Assembly (NCBI GenBank): GCA_027323885.1
Contig: DAHVZT010000131.1
Coordinates: 1 to 48,250 of the forward strand
Length of the DNA: 48,250 bases
Direction: 5' to 3'
DNA from: Acidobacteriaceae bacterium
Lineage (GTDB): Bacteria; Acidobacteriota; Terriglobia; Terriglobales; Acidobacteriaceae
Shown piece by piece: positions 7,973-17,902 of the stretch. Under the pieces are notes generated by a model. That model did no database searches, had not been told where the DNA came from, and worked only from the letters and a program-made list of their open reading frames with translations. Position 1 is the stretch's first letter; every line of letters starts with the position of its first letter. Both the position numbers and the translations under genes were made by a program.

Positions 7973-9031
7973 TCACAGAGTGACGTCGGGATTCAGCAGT
8001 GGAGAAGCATCCGGCGCGATCAGTGAGCCAGCTCCGTCGTCGTTCCAGCTGGATACAGCACCAAATCCTTCCTTTCGCGCACGCAGATCGTAATAGCACA
8101 GGGTAGTCGCAACGCCCATAAACGCAATCAGGATTCCGCTGACCACCATTCTGAACGCCGCAAGCAACAGCCCCAGAAATGCCGCCCCATGCGAAACGTG
8201 ATGGGCATGTGCCCCCATGGCGGCTCCCATCAATAACTGCACAGGCACCGTCAGCAGCGTCACCGCAATCCACAAGCAGAACGCTCCGGCAAGGACTGCG
8301 TAGATTCTTCCCCTGCTCCTTGCGCTGAGCCGAATGGATCGCCGAATCGCATTCGTCACCGTAAGGTCCTCCGCCAGGCACGCCGGGACCGAGAGAGCGT
8401 AACGCGCAACAAGCCACAACAGGAAGGCGAGATACCCGAGAAGGAAAACAAGGCCGAACAGCACCGCCAGGAGATACACACCGGCAGGCGCAGGCGATGC
8501 AGCATATTGCTGCAACTGCGCTGCGAAATGCGTTGGACCGCCGAGCGAGGCAACTGCGATGGCCAGCATGATCGTCATCGCCAGATAGAACAAGATCATG
8601 TAGCCAAACATCCGCAAAGCCACCAAGGCGGAGATGCCGACGATTCTGCCCAGCCTGGCGGCTGCCATTTGACAGGCTTCGCCCACAGAGAGAGGTGGCC
8701 CGGTAAGTTTCGAGCGGGTTGCAAAGAACAATGCGCCTTGAATGATCTGGGTGAACAGATAAATCAGTACGCCTCCCACCAGAACAATGGGCAGGAGAAA
8801 TAGGACCTTGGCAATTGGGCCTGCGGCGCCGGTATGGCGGGTCCAAACGCCGCCGAGGCCCAGTACGACGCCCACGACAATCTCCACGCCGATAACGACC
8901 AGCACGATCCCAAAAAACAGCTTGAAGTCCTCACGAAGCAGCGCGAAGGTCCTTTCGTAAAGCTGGCGAGCCGTAATGGGGCCGTAACCGTTGGGCTGCG
9001 GAAGATTTGGTGCCGGAAGTATTTCACTCAT
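7973..9031 (-). CDS. multi-pass membrane protein, function unknown
   Basis: A 352-residue integral membrane protein. After a cytosolic N-terminus (MSEILPAPNLPQPNGYGPI), about six hydrophobic segments follow, for example FKLFFGIVLVVIGVEIVVGVVLG, KVLFLLPIVLVGGVLIYLF, MFGYMILFYLAMTIMLAIAVA and VYLLAVLFGLVFLLGYLAFLLWLVA. The layout and the late VPACLAEDLTVTNAIRRSIRLS block resemble the membrane domain seen in glycerophosphodiester phosphodiesterases and related membrane proteins. I chose ATG 9031; a TTG at 9052 would add seven residues without a convincing ribosome site. It converges with the aminotransferase at its 3' end. Confidence 0.75.
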   Translation of the reverse strand: MSEILPAPNLPQPNGYGPITARQLYERTFALLREDFKLFFGIVLVVIGVEIVVGVVLGLGGVWTRHTGAAGPIAKVLFLLPIVLVGGVLIYLFTQIIQGALFFATRSKLTGPPLSVGEACQMAAARLGRIVGISALVALRMFGYMILFYLAMTIMLAIAVASLGGPTHFAAQLQQYAASPAPAGVYLLAVLFGLVFLLGYLAFLLWLVARYALSVPACLAEDLTVTNAIRRSIRLSARSRGRIYAVLAGAFCLWIAVTLLTVPVQLLMGAAMGAHAHHVSHGAAFLGLLLAAFRMVVSGILIAFMGVATTLCYYDLRARKEGFGAVSSWNDDGAGSLIAPDASPLLNPDVTL

Positions 9032-9150
9032 TGTGGCTACCCATGAAAACAAGAAAATCTCTGCGCGAAGGCTAGCACAGAGAAGGGCGCGGACGAAGTA
9101 AATTGTGGCGGCCGTATGCGACGGGCGGTTTCAGCCCACAGACACCGCTC

Positions 9151-10419
9151 TCATTTCCCAACAGGTTGCTGCTCTTTGGCCAGGGTGTCCAGCGCGTAAA
9201 TCTCAATTGCTCCATCGCGCAGTACCGCAATGTGTTTGCCGCCGGGCGAGAACGCCGCGTTTTGCCCGCTGGTATATACGGGCGTAATGCGCAGACTTCC
9301 GATCCGGGTTCCGGACAGGGTTTCATACACATCGAGGATTTCCGTATCGATCACGTCCCCGCTCAGCCGGTCGAGCGCGGCAACGGGATGATTTGCGTGC
9401 AGACTTTCAATGGCAAAATGCGCTCCATCCTGCGTGCGCAGAAACTGGGGCCGCACCCGGCCTTCACCGAAGGGAATCTGCCATAAACGCGTGCCTTGCA
9501 GATTGAACGCCTGATAGGCGAGCTCGCCGGTACCCTTCTTGCATGTCTGCGCCACAAATACGTTGTCGGTGATTGCTGTAAGCTGCGGAGCGCACCAGGA
9601 TTGAATTGTCACCACCGGGCGCTGTACGTTGTGGTAGCTTTGCTCCACAATGTCATATCCATGGTGCGGGGAAACTCCCGCGGTTTCAAGAAATCCTTCG
9701 GACAATATTGGCAAATCGACCGCAAACGGAGCCTGAGAACGCGCAATCACTGCCAAGGGATGGATTCGGATGAAATCCAGGTTGATTTGTGGCCTGGAAC
9801 GCTCGCCCAGAATCGAATCTGCCAACTGCGACAACATGTCCCCCTTCGCGCTGGGGCGCTTTGCAGCAGTGGCCTTTTCGGGCGGTTCTCCTTCAAGCAG
9901 CATGACCGAACGGTCCGGAGACAGCCCAAGCGCCACAACCGAAATGCCCATGTCGATAAACGGGGTTGGCTTTAAGGACGCATCCAGCCGGAAAAGCTGG
10001 GAACAGCGCCGAAACAGCAGCTGTCCGTTGCCGAGAGTCCACACAAAATTGGCGAAGTCATACAGCTTCCATTCTGTTTGCCTGATCGCCTTGCCAGAAG
10101 GAAGATCGAGCACCACGGCGCGCACCAGCCGTTCGGAATCCTCTGTGGAACATTGCGTGTCTCGCTGGATCAGGCCCGTGGTATTGAAAGTGAAAAGCAA
10201 TGTGTGCGCATCGATGTAATGCAGGCTGACCAGCGAATAAAACTGGAACGCGGGCAGCGGCCCCGGCGGCTGATAGCCGAGCCCGTAGACCGGAATCCGG
10301 ACCTCCGGCTGCGGATCAGGCGCGCCGGAATGCCGGCGGAGAGGGTTCTGCGCAATCAGCCGGCTGACGAAAAGGATCAGGAGCAGCGCTGCGGCCGCGT
10401 AGCGATTCGCCGACAGCAT
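9151..10419 (-). CDS. secreted beta-propeller-like protein, function unknown
   Basis: From ATG 10419 the 422-residue product begins MLSANRYAAAALLLILFVSRLIAQ, a clear export signal. It continues with repeated short beta-rich segments such as LDLPSGKAIRQTEWKLYDFANFVWTLG, LGLSPDRSVMLLEG and AAFSPGGKHIAVLRDGAIEIYALD, spaced like WD40 or similar propeller blades. No catalytic motif is visible. The frame is open for 39 more codons to an ATG at 10536, but those residues are charged and would bury the signal peptide, so I prefer the later start. Many acidobacterial genomes carry such proteins without known function. Confidence 0.6.
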   Translation of the reverse strand: MLSANRYAAAALLLILFVSRLIAQNPLRRHSGAPDPQPEVRIPVYGLGYQPPGPLPAFQFYSLVSLHYIDAHTLLFTFNTTGLIQRDTQCSTEDSERLVRAVVLDLPSGKAIRQTEWKLYDFANFVWTLGNGQLLFRRCSQLFRLDASLKPTPFIDMGISVVALGLSPDRSVMLLEGEPPEKATAAKRPSAKGDMLSQLADSILGERSRPQINLDFIRIHPLAVIARSQAPFAVDLPILSEGFLETAGVSPHHGYDIVEQSYHNVQRPVVTIQSWCAPQLTAITDNVFVAQTCKKGTGELAYQAFNLQGTRLWQIPFGEGRVRPQFLRTQDGAHFAIESLHANHPVAALDRLSGDVIDTEILDVYETLSGTRIGSLRITPVYTSGQNAAFSPGGKHIAVLRDGAIEIYALDTLAKEQQPVGK

Positions 10420-10747
10420 TTTTGCCGCACCCCACTCTGGACCATCTGCCAGACGAGCATAGGAGGCGTTTCTTCCCGCTCCAACATTGTGCCGCCTGAA
10501 CGGCAAATCTTCCTCCTCCGGTTTTCGCGCAGCCATGCTCCAGCATACCTCTGCGAGGAAAGACCTTCAGCTGCGCCAGCACGGAACCAACCATGGTCCC
10601 TTGCTGGGCACCGGGATGGCTGCGCGTGACTCAGCTTTGGACCGCTGGCACGATGTTTTGGGATTGACTTCGACCGTTGTTAAGGTTCTGATAGTACACG
10701 CGATCCCCAAAATCACTACCGCCGCACCATGAGAGGAACTGAAAGGA
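10420..10747. other. intergenic region between divergent genes
   Basis: This stretch separates the propeller-like gene (-) from the M13 peptidase (+). It includes the possible N-terminal extension of the former (to 10536). A TTGACT at 10664-10669 and GATAGT at 10690-10695 face the peptidase but are 20 bases apart, too far for a confident promoter. I see no RNA gene or repeat here. Confidence 0.4.
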
Positions 10748-12859
10748 ATGGATGTATACGGCTCCATGAATACTTCTTCGCCTGCGCTTCGATTCGCCAC
10801 GTTTCTTTGGACGTGCGTTCTGTGCTTTTCCATTCTGCCATCGCAGATTCAGGCCCAGAGCACAGCCGCGCCGGCAGCCCCACCCGCGCGGGAAATTTCT
10901 CCTATTCCCGGTTTCGACACCAGCATCATGGACACAAGCGCCGACCCCTGTACAGACTTCTATCAGTACGCATGCGGAAAGTTCCCTCAAAAATACCCGA
11001 TACCCGGCGATTTGCCCTTGAACGACCAATTTGAAAATCTGAATGAATACAACCACCAGGTGCTGCATGGGATCCTGGAGCAGGCATCGCAAGCCAATCC
11101 AGACCGTTCCCCGGCAGAGCAAAAGTCGGGCGACTACTACGCGGCCTGCATGAACACCGGCGCGATCGATGCCGCTGGCCTCAAACCCCTGCAATCGGAA
11201 TTGGACCGCATCGATGCTCTGAAAAACAAGAACCAGTTGCCGCCCCTGCTCGCGCATTATCAGAAGATCGGCGTCGGAGCGTTTTTCGACCTGGGTTCCA
11301 TGCAGGACTATAAGGACGCGACCCAGGAGATCGCCGTGGTGGATCAGGGCGGTTTGGGTCTCCCGGAAAAAGATTATTACCTGCGTACAGACGCCAAAAG
11401 CGTGAAGCTACGGCAGGAATATGTGGATCACATCGCCAGAATGCTGCAGCTTTATGGCGAGCCACCCGCGAAAGCCACCGCAAACGCGAAAGCCATTCTG
11501 GCCCTGGAGACTTCCATGGCTCGCGCCTCCATGGGAGTGGTGGAACGCCGCGACCCGTACAAGACGTATCACATGGAAACGCTCACCACGCTTGCCGCTA
11601 CCGATCCAGGTCTCCACTGGCAAACCCTGCTGCAGCGCGCCGGCACGCCACCGGTCAAGGAACTCAACGTGGCGAATCCCGCATATTTCCAGTCGCTGAA
11701 TACCATCCTGTCGCAGGCCGAGATGCCGACCATTCGCAATTATCTAAGGGTCCATCTTTTGGACTCTTTCGCATCGCGTCTGCCCAAAGCCTTTGATGAG
11801 GAGAACTTCGATTTCTACGGGCGCAAGCTCAGCGGCACGCCGCAGATGCAGGTTCGCTGGAAGCGCTGTGTCTCCGGGACCGATGCGGCCCTGGGAGAAG
11901 CGCTGGGGAAGATCTATGTGGAAAAGTACTTTGCCGGGGACAGCAAGCAGAAAACGCTCGACATGGTGAAGGCCATTGAAAGCGCGATGAACAAAGACCT
12001 GACCTCGCTCAACTGGATGAGTCCGGAAACCAGAGTGAAAGCCATCCAGAAGCTCGATCTCATCACAAACAAAATCGGCTACCCGGACAAATGGCGCGAC
12101 TATTCCAAGCTGGTCATCCATCCGAACGATGCGCTTGGCAATTCCATTCGCGCCCGGGAATTTGAATCGGCTCGGCAGTTGAACAAGATCGGCAAGCCTG
12201 TTGACAAAAAAGAATGGGACATGTCGCCGCCCACCGTCAACGCCGATTATGACCCCAGCATGAACAACATCAATTTCCCCGCCGGAATTCTGCAACCCGC
12301 CTTCTACGATAAAAACGCTCCGAACCAGGTGAATTACGGACACGTGGGCGCAGTCGTAGGCCACGAGCTGACCCATGGGTTCGATGATCAGGGTAGCCAG
12401 TTCGACGGCAATGGCAATCTGAAGGACTGGTGGACGCCCGAGGACAAGAAGCGCTTCGAGGCCCGTACTACCTGCATTGCCGACGAGTACAGCAGCTTTA
12501 CGGCTGTCGACGATCTCCACGTAAACGGCCGGCTGACCCTGGGGGAAAACACGGCGGACAACGGTGGGGCGCGTTTAGCCTATATGGCCATGGAGGCCTA
12601 CGCGGCACAGCACAATATTGACCTGACAAAAAAGATGGGCGGCTTCACCCCGGAGCAGCAATTCTTTATCGGTTACGCGCAGAATTGGTGTACAAATGCG
12701 CGCCCGCAATTTGTGCGGCTGCTGGTGCAGACGGATCCCCATGCGCCCGATCAGTTCCGCGCCAATGGGGTGGTGCGCAACATGCCGGAGTTCGCCCACG
12801 CCTTTAGCTGTAAGAAAGGCGCTCCCATGGCTCCCCTGAATCGCTGCCGCGTCTGGTAA
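10748..12859 (+). CDS. M13 family (neprilysin-like) zinc metallopeptidase
   Basis: An exported peptidase of 703 residues, normal for the family. It has a signal segment around FATFLWTCVLCFSILPSQIQA, then the M13 N-terminal DTSADPCTDFYQYACGKF. The zinc site is HELTH (539-543) with the third ligand Glu600 in GENTADNGG, and the C-terminus ends in the CxVW motif NRCRVW. Such enzymes cleave small peptides in the periplasm or at the cell surface. ATG 10748 follows AAAGGA closely; an alternative in-frame ATG is at 10766. The gene is followed by a strong intrinsic terminator. Confidence 0.93.
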   Translation: MDVYGSMNTSSPALRFATFLWTCVLCFSILPSQIQAQSTAAPAAPPAREISPIPGFDTSIMDTSADPCTDFYQYACGKFPQKYPIPGDLPLNDQFENLNEYNHQVLHGILEQASQANPDRSPAEQKSGDYYAACMNTGAIDAAGLKPLQSELDRIDALKNKNQLPPLLAHYQKIGVGAFFDLGSMQDYKDATQEIAVVDQGGLGLPEKDYYLRTDAKSVKLRQEYVDHIARMLQLYGEPPAKATANAKAILALETSMARASMGVVERRDPYKTYHMETLTTLAATDPGLHWQTLLQRAGTPPVKELNVANPAYFQSLNTILSQAEMPTIRNYLRVHLLDSFASRLPKAFDEENFDFYGRKLSGTPQMQVRWKRCVSGTDAALGEALGKIYVEKYFAGDSKQKTLDMVKAIESAMNKDLTSLNWMSPETRVKAIQKLDLITNKIGYPDKWRDYSKLVIHPNDALGNSIRAREFESARQLNKIGKPVDKKEWDMSPPTVNADYDPSMNNINFPAGILQPAFYDKNAPNQVNYGHVGAVVGHELTHGFDDQGSQFDGNGNLKDWWTPEDKKRFEARTTCIADEYSSFTAVDDLHVNGRLTLGENTADNGGARLAYMAMEAYAAQHNIDLTKKMGGFTPEQQFFIGYAQNWCTNARPQFVRLLVQTDPHAPDQFRANGVVRNMPEFAHAFSCKKGAPMAPLNRCRVW

Positions 12860-12892
12860 GTGAAGAAGAGAGCCCCCGGAAGAGATTCGTGT

Positions 12893-12925
12893 CCAGGTCT
12901 CGCCTTTGAGACCTGGCTTCTTCTC
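12893..12925 (+). terminator. intrinsic terminator after the M13 peptidase gene
   Basis: A perfect 9-base stem CCAGGTCTC (12893-12901) / GAGACCTGG (12908-12916) with loop GCCTTT is followed by CTTCTTCTC. The pyrimidine tail is T-rich but interrupted by C. It lies 34 bases after the peptidase stop and just before the start of the transporter gene. Confidence 0.75.
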
Positions 12926-12941
12926 TGTCACAGTAGAAAGG

Positions 12942-13880
12942 ATGATTTCCGCTTTAAAGACATCCCCGAGCGGCGCTCAAAGCGCGTTGGGCTATGCTTC
13001 CTGCGCGCTGGCCGGGGGCCTGTGGGGAACCGGGTTCTTCTTCGGCAAAATTGCCATGCGGGAAATGAGTTCCGCGCATATGGTGGTCTATCGTTTCCTG
13101 TTTGCGTGCCTGGGGCTTGCTCCAGTCCTGGTCTTGCGTCGCCCTGGCCTGAACGCCCGCGAATGGCGCATCCTTCTTGGCGCCGCTTTCCTTGGCGTTC
13201 CCGTGCAGTTCTTGCTGCAGTTCGCCGGCCTTGCGCGGACAACCGTCTCGCACGCGGCCCTCATGGTCGGGACGCTTCCCGTAGTGCTGGCCGTCGGCGC
13301 TGGAATTTTCGCTCACGAACGGCTGGATCGCATCAGCTGGCTGGCCCTGGCTGGGTCCACAACAGGCGCTGCACTCATCGCGCTCGGCGGGTCCCACCCC
13401 AGCTCCCGCGGAAATGCCCCAACCCTGACAGGCGACCTGATGATCGTGGTCTCCCTGATGATCTCTCTGGTGTGGATTTTGATGAATCAGCGTCTGCTGC
13501 GCGACCATTCCCCCCTGGTCGTGACGGCATACGGACTCAGCACAGGTACCGTGATGCTTGCGGCTTGGGTCTTCACGGTGGATGGGCCACCGCCGGTCCA
13601 CATCTCTCAAACCGCGTGGCTGGCGCTGGCCGCAAGCGGTCTGCTCTGCACCGCCAGCACCACCCTGCTGTGGAATTGGGGACTCACTCGCGTACCCGCG
13701 TCCCGCGCGGGAGTTTTCCTCAATCTGGAACCGATGATCGGATCACTGCTCGGAGTGGGCCTGCTGGGGGAACACCTCGGTCCCGCTGCGTGGATCGGCG
13801 GAGCCATGATCCTCACCGCCGCCCTCACGCTGACGTCGCGTCCGCACAGTCACATCGAGGAGGAGCGCCTGGTGGCGTGA
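12942..13880 (+). CDS. EamA/DMT-family transporter
   Basis: A 312-residue protein with about ten membrane segments arranged as two EamA halves. The first half contains YASCALAGGLWGTGFFFGK and the second begins near GDLMIVVSLMISLVWILMNQ. The last helices include PASRAGVFLNLEPMIGSLLGV, the usual EamA signature. These drug/metabolite transporters export metabolites or amino acids, and the substrate cannot be read from the sequence. The open frame extends to a TTG at 12906, but that lies inside the preceding terminator hairpin, so ATG 12942 (after GAAAGG) is the better start. Confidence 0.88.
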   Translation: MISALKTSPSGAQSALGYASCALAGGLWGTGFFFGKIAMREMSSAHMVVYRFLFACLGLAPVLVLRRPGLNAREWRILLGAAFLGVPVQFLLQFAGLARTTVSHAALMVGTLPVVLAVGAGIFAHERLDRISWLALAGSTTGAALIALGGSHPSSRGNAPTLTGDLMIVVSLMISLVWILMNQRLLRDHSPLVVTAYGLSTGTVMLAAWVFTVDGPPPVHISQTAWLALAASGLLCTASTTLLWNWGLTRVPASRAGVFLNLEPMIGSLLGVGLLGEHLGPAAWIGGAMILTAALTLTSRPHSHIEEERLVA

Positions 13881-13894
13881 GATTCTCACGGGGA

Positions 13895-13921
13895 TTCCCG
13901 GTGCCGGGGGTCTCGATTTTT
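13895..13921 (+). terminator. possible intrinsic terminator after the EamA gene
   Basis: CCCG (13897-13900), loop GTGC, CGGG (13905-13908), extendable by two wobble pairs, is followed by TCTCGATTTTT. The stem is short, so this is tentative. It lies in the narrow gap between the convergent transporter and holA genes. Confidence 0.35.
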
Positions 13922-13932
13922 GGACCTGGGAA

Positions 13933-15066
13933 TCAGCGGTCCGCCGCAGCCAAGGGTCGTCCCGTTCTTGCCAGATCGATCACCATGCGCTCCAAGACCA
14001 GCATTTTATCCGGAGGAGAAGACCGAATTTCCAGGTCCGCGCACGCCACTCGCTCCAGCATGCGCATCAAGTTGCCGCGCGATTTATACCGCCGCGCCTG
14101 GCGGATCAGGTCATCCACCGCAAATGGAGCCACGCGAAATCCCGGCCACAGCGCCTGCCAGATGCCGCGCGAGTCTCGCACGTTCTTTTCCTGGATGACC
14201 AGCATCTGCCGAAACGTGCGTGCCAGCATGTGCAAATGGCCGATGGCGCCATCCTCCCCGCTCTCGCTCGCATTCAGCAGACCTTGCAGCAGCAGCAGCG
14301 CGCGCCCCGCGTCGTGCGCGGAGATCGCATCGGTCAACTCATATAACGAGCGCTGCTTGGCGGAGACGACCATCAACTCCACGTCGGCCAGCGCAATCGT
14401 CCCCTTTTTGTCGACGAACAACAGCAGTTTCTCCAGTTCGGAGGAAATGCGCATCAGATCCCCGTGGAGCGCATCGACCAGCTCCCGGGCTGCATCCGTC
14501 TGTAGCCGTACGCCACGCCTTTCCGCGGTTTCTACAGCCCATCGGATCGCATCGGCCTCTTCAGGTTGGCTCAGCTCGATGATGCCGCACCCGTCCCCCA
14601 GCGTTTCCCGAATGCGTTCATAGCGGTCCTTGTCCTGCATGTCCATCCGTCGCACGTCGCTCGGAATATGGAGATGGTCGGCGACAAAAACCAGCAGCGC
14701 CTGCGGATTCGGCAGCTTAAGATATTTCTGAATTGCGGCGAACTCTTCTTTCTTTGCGCCGCGCTGGTACAGCAGCCGCACATTTCGTACGAAAATCACC
14801 TGGAACGGCGCCATCAGCGAGGGCGTACTGACCTGATCGAGAGCATCAAAAATCGTCGCTTCCGACAGGTCGACATCGCTCACGCAATATTCACGAAACT
14901 GCGGATCGATCAGCGCGTCCAGAATCCCCTGGCGGCATTGCCGCTGCAGAAACGCCTCATCGCCCAGCAGGACGTATCCGGGACGCCGGGCATCGCTGCG
15001 AACCTCCGCAAGGAGCCGTTCTACCGCCAGGAAGCCGCCGCCGAGTTTTGTTTTCGCGTCCGCCAT
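13933..15066 (-). CDS. holA: DNA polymerase III delta subunit
   Basis: HolA is the clamp-loader subunit that opens the beta sliding clamp. The 377-residue protein has the family layout: an N-terminal RPGYVLLGDEAFLQRQCRQGIL block, VSTPSLMAPFQVIFVRNV near 80, a middle domain with RGVRLQTDAARELVDALHGDLMRISSELEKLLLF, and the C-terminal oligomerisation domain with SLYELTDAISAHDAGRALLLLQGLL and LHMLARTFRQMLVIQ. It starts 13 bases after lptE on the same strand, a pairing also seen in other bacteria. Confidence 0.9.
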   Translation of the reverse strand: MADAKTKLGGGFLAVERLLAEVRSDARRPGYVLLGDEAFLQRQCRQGILDALIDPQFREYCVSDVDLSEATIFDALDQVSTPSLMAPFQVIFVRNVRLLYQRGAKKEEFAAIQKYLKLPNPQALLVFVADHLHIPSDVRRMDMQDKDRYERIRETLGDGCGIIELSQPEEADAIRWAVETAERRGVRLQTDAARELVDALHGDLMRISSELEKLLLFVDKKGTIALADVELMVVSAKQRSLYELTDAISAHDAGRALLLLQGLLNASESGEDGAIGHLHMLARTFRQMLVIQEKNVRDSRGIWQALWPGFRVAPFAVDDLIRQARRYKSRGNLMRMLERVACADLEIRSSPPDKMLVLERMVIDLARTGRPLAAADR

Positions 15067-15079
15067 TGAGTTCAGTGCC

Positions 15080-15601
15080 CTAAAACGACTCCATCATATC
15101 GCTCACCAGGGATTGCGCGAAGTCATGCGCCATGCGATGGACCGCAGGGCCATCCTCCTGAATAAAGCTGGTCAGGTCCGCTGTCTCCTGATATTGCGAA
15201 CGGAAGAGGAAATGGTCGTTCTTGTACAGCTCCTTTCCGGCGCCGTCGGTCAGCAGCACACTCGCGGTCACGGTTACCAGGTAGCTGGACGACTGCCCTG
15301 TCTGCGAGTTATAGGTCAGTGGCGTGTAAACCTCGGTCAGAATCGTCCCGTTCAGGGTAGCGGCTCCGGGATGGTGCGTTCCGCCTTCGATGACCCGGTC
15401 CCTGGTGCGGCTGGTCAACTGCTCGACCACCGCTTTCGTAAACGCGACCTCGGTATGGTAATTCGTAACGTTGGTTTGGAAGATCGGCACATCGATGGTC
15501 GTGACCGACGGTGGCAGATGCGTCGCGGTTCCTGCGGTGTGATAGCCGCAACCTAGAAGCGGAAACATCAGCAGGCACGAGAGGACGGAGACAAGGCGCA
15601 T
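15080..15601 (-). CDS. lptE: LPS-assembly lipoprotein LptE
   Basis: LptE plugs the outer-membrane LptD channel that inserts lipopolysaccharide. The 173-residue product has a lipoprotein signal with lipobox LLGC followed by GYHTAG, the typical start of mature LptE. It then has PPSVTTIDVPIFQTNVTNYHTEVAFTKAVVEQL and a DUF-like C-terminal half ending near VHRMAHDFAQSLVSDM. ATG 15601 is preferred over a TTG at 15616. It implies a diderm envelope with LPS, consistent with the TonB receptor in this window. It is cotranscribed with holA. Confidence 0.85.
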   Translation of the reverse strand: MRLVSVLSCLLMFPLLGCGYHTAGTATHLPPSVTTIDVPIFQTNVTNYHTEVAFTKAVVEQLTSRTRDRVIEGGTHHPGAATLNGTILTEVYTPLTYNSQTGQSSSYLVTVTASVLLTDGAGKELYKNDHFLFRSQYQETADLTSFIQEDGPAVHRMAHDFAQSLVSDMMESF

Positions 15602-15675
15602 AGAAACAAGAGTCAATATCGATTGTACGATTTCCGCTGCGCGATTTATTTTGCTTCACGATGGATCGAAGCGCA

Positions 15676-15858
15676 TCAGTCTTGTTGTGGCAGCGGCTCC
15701 AGGGGCCGGGCGGCCGAAACTTCTGAACTGAACGCCGTGCCGGGGAGGCGATAAAGCAAAAAGCCCAGCAGCAGGCATGCGGCGATCCCAAGTCCACCAT
15801 CCATGACAAAACTGCCCGCAACTCCGCCCTTGGAATGTCCCCATCCGTCAACCAGCAT
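15676..15858 (-). CDS. possible small single-pass membrane protein
   Basis: A 60-codon ORF lies between ftsH and lptE on the same strand. It encodes one hydrophobic segment, GLGIAACLLLGFLLYRLPG (about 22-41), then a short polar, Pro-rich tail. The upstream GAGGG is a weak ribosome site. The hydrophobic helix and the position in a same-strand run support a real gene, but the size makes this uncertain, and I recognise no family. Confidence 0.35.
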   Translation of the reverse strand: MLVDGWGHSKGGVAGSFVMDGGLGIAACLLLGFLLYRLPGTAFSSEVSAARPLEPLPQQD

Positions 15859-15922
15859 CGGCCCTCAAAACGGGAAAAGGCAACCGTTTCGGCCGCCTTT
15901 TCCGTGCAATCTGAGAAGGATA

Positions 15923-17833
15923 CTACGCCGGCGAAGGCTGTTCCCCCGCGTACCCCGGCGCGCGTCCGGCTCCCGGCTTCAGGACCTGCTGTACCCCGCC
16001 GCCCGAACCGCCGTCGTCCGGAGTGCGCATGGGCGGAAGGTCTTTGCCGGCGACGAGCAGTTTCAACTCCTCCGCATCGAGCGATTCCCGTTCCAGCAGC
16101 GCCTGCGCCATGCGATGCATGAGCGGCTTGTTGTTTTCCAGCAGAGAGTGCGCCGCCTGATACCCGGCGTCCACGAACATGCGGACCTCGGCATCGATCT
16201 GGCGCGCCGTTTCTTCACTGAAATCGCGATGCTGCGAAATCTCGCGGCCCAGGAAAATCTGCTCTTCCTTCTTGCCGAAGGTTAGCGGACCCAACCGGCT
16301 CATGCCAAATTCACAGACCATCTTGCGGGACAATTCCGTCGCCCGCTCGATGTCATTTCCCGCCCCGGTGGTCAACTGGTTCAGGAAAATCTCCTCTGCG
16401 CAACGCCCGCCCATCAGGATGGCAAGCTGCGTTTCCAGGTAGCTTTTACTTACCGTGTGCTGCTCATCCTCCGGTAATTGCATGGTCAGGCCGAGCGCCA
16501 TTCCGCGCGGAATAATTGTCACCTTGTGCAGCGGATCGGCATGGTCCCGCATGGCCGCCACGATCGCGTGACCGGCTTCATGGTAGGCCGTGGTCCGCTT
16601 TTCTTCATCCGTCAGCAGCATGGATTTGCGTTCGGCGCCCATCAGCACCTTGTCCTTGGCGGACTCGAAGTCATACATGGTGACCACTTTGCGATTGGCG
16701 CGGGCCGCATTGATGGCTGCCTCATTCACCATATTGGCCAGGTCGGCTCCGGTAAATCCGGGGGTGCCCCGGGCCAATACGCGAAGCTGAACGTCATCCG
16801 CCAAGGGAACCTTCTTGGCGTGGACCCTCAGAACCTCTTCACGGCCACGCACGTCTGGACGGCCCACGATCACCCGCCGGTCAAACCGGCCCGGACGAAG
16901 CAGCGCCGGATCGAGCACATCGGGCCGATTGGTGGAGGCGATCAGGATCACGCCATCATTCGACTCAAACCCGTCCATTTCCACCAGCAATTGATTCAGC
17001 GTCTGCTCGCGCTCGTCATGACCGCCGCCTAATCCAGCGCCGCGGTGGCGCCCGACTGCGTCAATTTCGTCGATGAAAATGATGCAGGGAGCGTTCTTTT
17101 TGCCCTGCTCAAACAAGTCGCGGACGCGGCTTGCGCCCACGCCGACGAACATCTCCACGAAATCCGACCCGGAAATGGAGAAGAATGGCACGTTTGCCTC
17201 TCCAGCCACAGCCCGGGCAAGCAGCGTTTTGCCTGTTCCCGGGGGGCCGACCAGCAGCACGCCCTTGGGAATGCGCCCGCCAAGCTTCTGGAACTTGGGC
17301 GCATCACGCAAAAATTCGATGATCTCCTTCAGCTCTTCCTTGGCCTCTTCCACCCCGGCCACGTCTTTGAAAGTGACCTTTTTCTGCTGCATAGAGAGCA
17401 GCCTGGCCTTGCTTTTGCCAAAAGACATAGCTTTGTTGCCGCCGTTCTGCATCTGCCGCAGCATGAAGAACCACAGCGCCCCAAGCAGCAGTATGGGCGA
17501 GAGCTGGAGGAGAATATTGAACCAGGCGCTGCCCTGCGAATCCTTAATGGTGACGCTTACCTGGTGGTCTTCCAGCACCTTGTACATGTCGGGGTAGTTT
17601 GCCGGGACCGTGGTGTGGAATACCTCTTTGCCGGTACGGTAGTGGCCATGCACTTCATTGCTGACCACGGTCACATCGGAGATTTGACCCTGCTGCGCAT
17701 CCGTCAGGAACTTAGAGAAAGGGATCTCCTGGTCCTTGCCCATGCCCGCACCGCTTTGCACCACATGCCAAAGCACAATCAGGCAAGTCGCAATCAGTAC
17801 CCAGAAAACAACCGTTTTTACCGTAGAATTCAC
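15923..17833 (-). CDS. ftsH: ATP-dependent zinc metalloprotease FtsH
   Basis: FtsH is the membrane-anchored AAA+ protease that extracts and degrades membrane and regulatory proteins as a hexamer. The 636-residue product has two membrane segments, [15 protein letters not shown] (8-22) and [21 protein letters not shown] (about 105-125), with a periplasmic loop between them. It also has Walker A GPPGTGKT (near 196), Walker [14 protein letters not shown], the second region of homology [20 protein letters not shown], and the zinc site HEAGH (near 420). The start is GTG 17833 with GAGG eight bases upstream. It lies downstream of tilS, a common bacterial order, but here 407 bases separate them and no hpt intervenes. 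Confidence 0.97.
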   Translation of the reverse strand: MNSTVKTVVFWVLIATCLIVLWHVVQSGAGMGKDQEIPFSKFLTDAQQGQISDVTVVSNEVHGHYRTGKEVFHTTVPANYPDMYKVLEDHQVSVTIKDSQGSAWFNILLQLSPILLLGALWFFMLRQMQNGGNKAMSFGKSKARLLSMQQKKVTFKDVAGVEEAKEELKEIIEFLRDAPKFQKLGGRIPKGVLLVGPPGTGKTLLARAVAGEANVPFFSISGSDFVEMFVGVGASRVRDLFEQGKKNAPCIIFIDEIDAVGRHRGAGLGGGHDEREQTLNQLLVEMDGFESNDGVILIASTNRPDVLDPALLRPGRFDRRVIVGRPDVRGREEVLRVHAKKVPLADDVQLRVLARGTPGFTGADLANMVNEAAINAARANRKVVTMYDFESAKDKVLMGAERKSMLLTDEEKRTTAYHEAGHAIVAAMRDHADPLHKVTIIPRGMALGLTMQLPEDEQHTVSKSYLETQLAILMGGRCAEEIFLNQLTTGAGNDIERATELSRKMVCEFGMSRLGPLTFGKKEEQIFLGREISQHRDFSEETARQIDAEVRMFVDAGYQAAHSLLENNKPLMHRMAQALLERESLDAEELKLLVAGKDLPPMRTPDDGGSGGGVQQVLKPGAGRAPGYAGEQPSPA

Positions 17834-17873
17834 GAACTAACCTCTTTCCAACCTGGACCAATCACTGCAATTT

Positions 17874-17902
17874 ATTACACCTGCAATCAGCCTGCCAATC
17901 AA
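17874..17902 (-). promoter_or_regulatory. candidate ftsH promoter
   Basis: On the minus strand TTGATT (17902-17897) and TGTAAT (17879-17874) are separated by exactly 17 bases. They match the sigma-70 consensus at four and five of six positions. The start would fall about 34 bases before the GTG of ftsH. No heat-shock operator such as CIRCE is visible. Confidence 0.45.

Noticed and set aside
12860-14623. 587-codon plus-strand frame
   Set aside because: It overlaps the EamA transporter in another frame and is antisense to holA. Its composition (Arg, Ser, Pro-rich) is that of a shadow frame.
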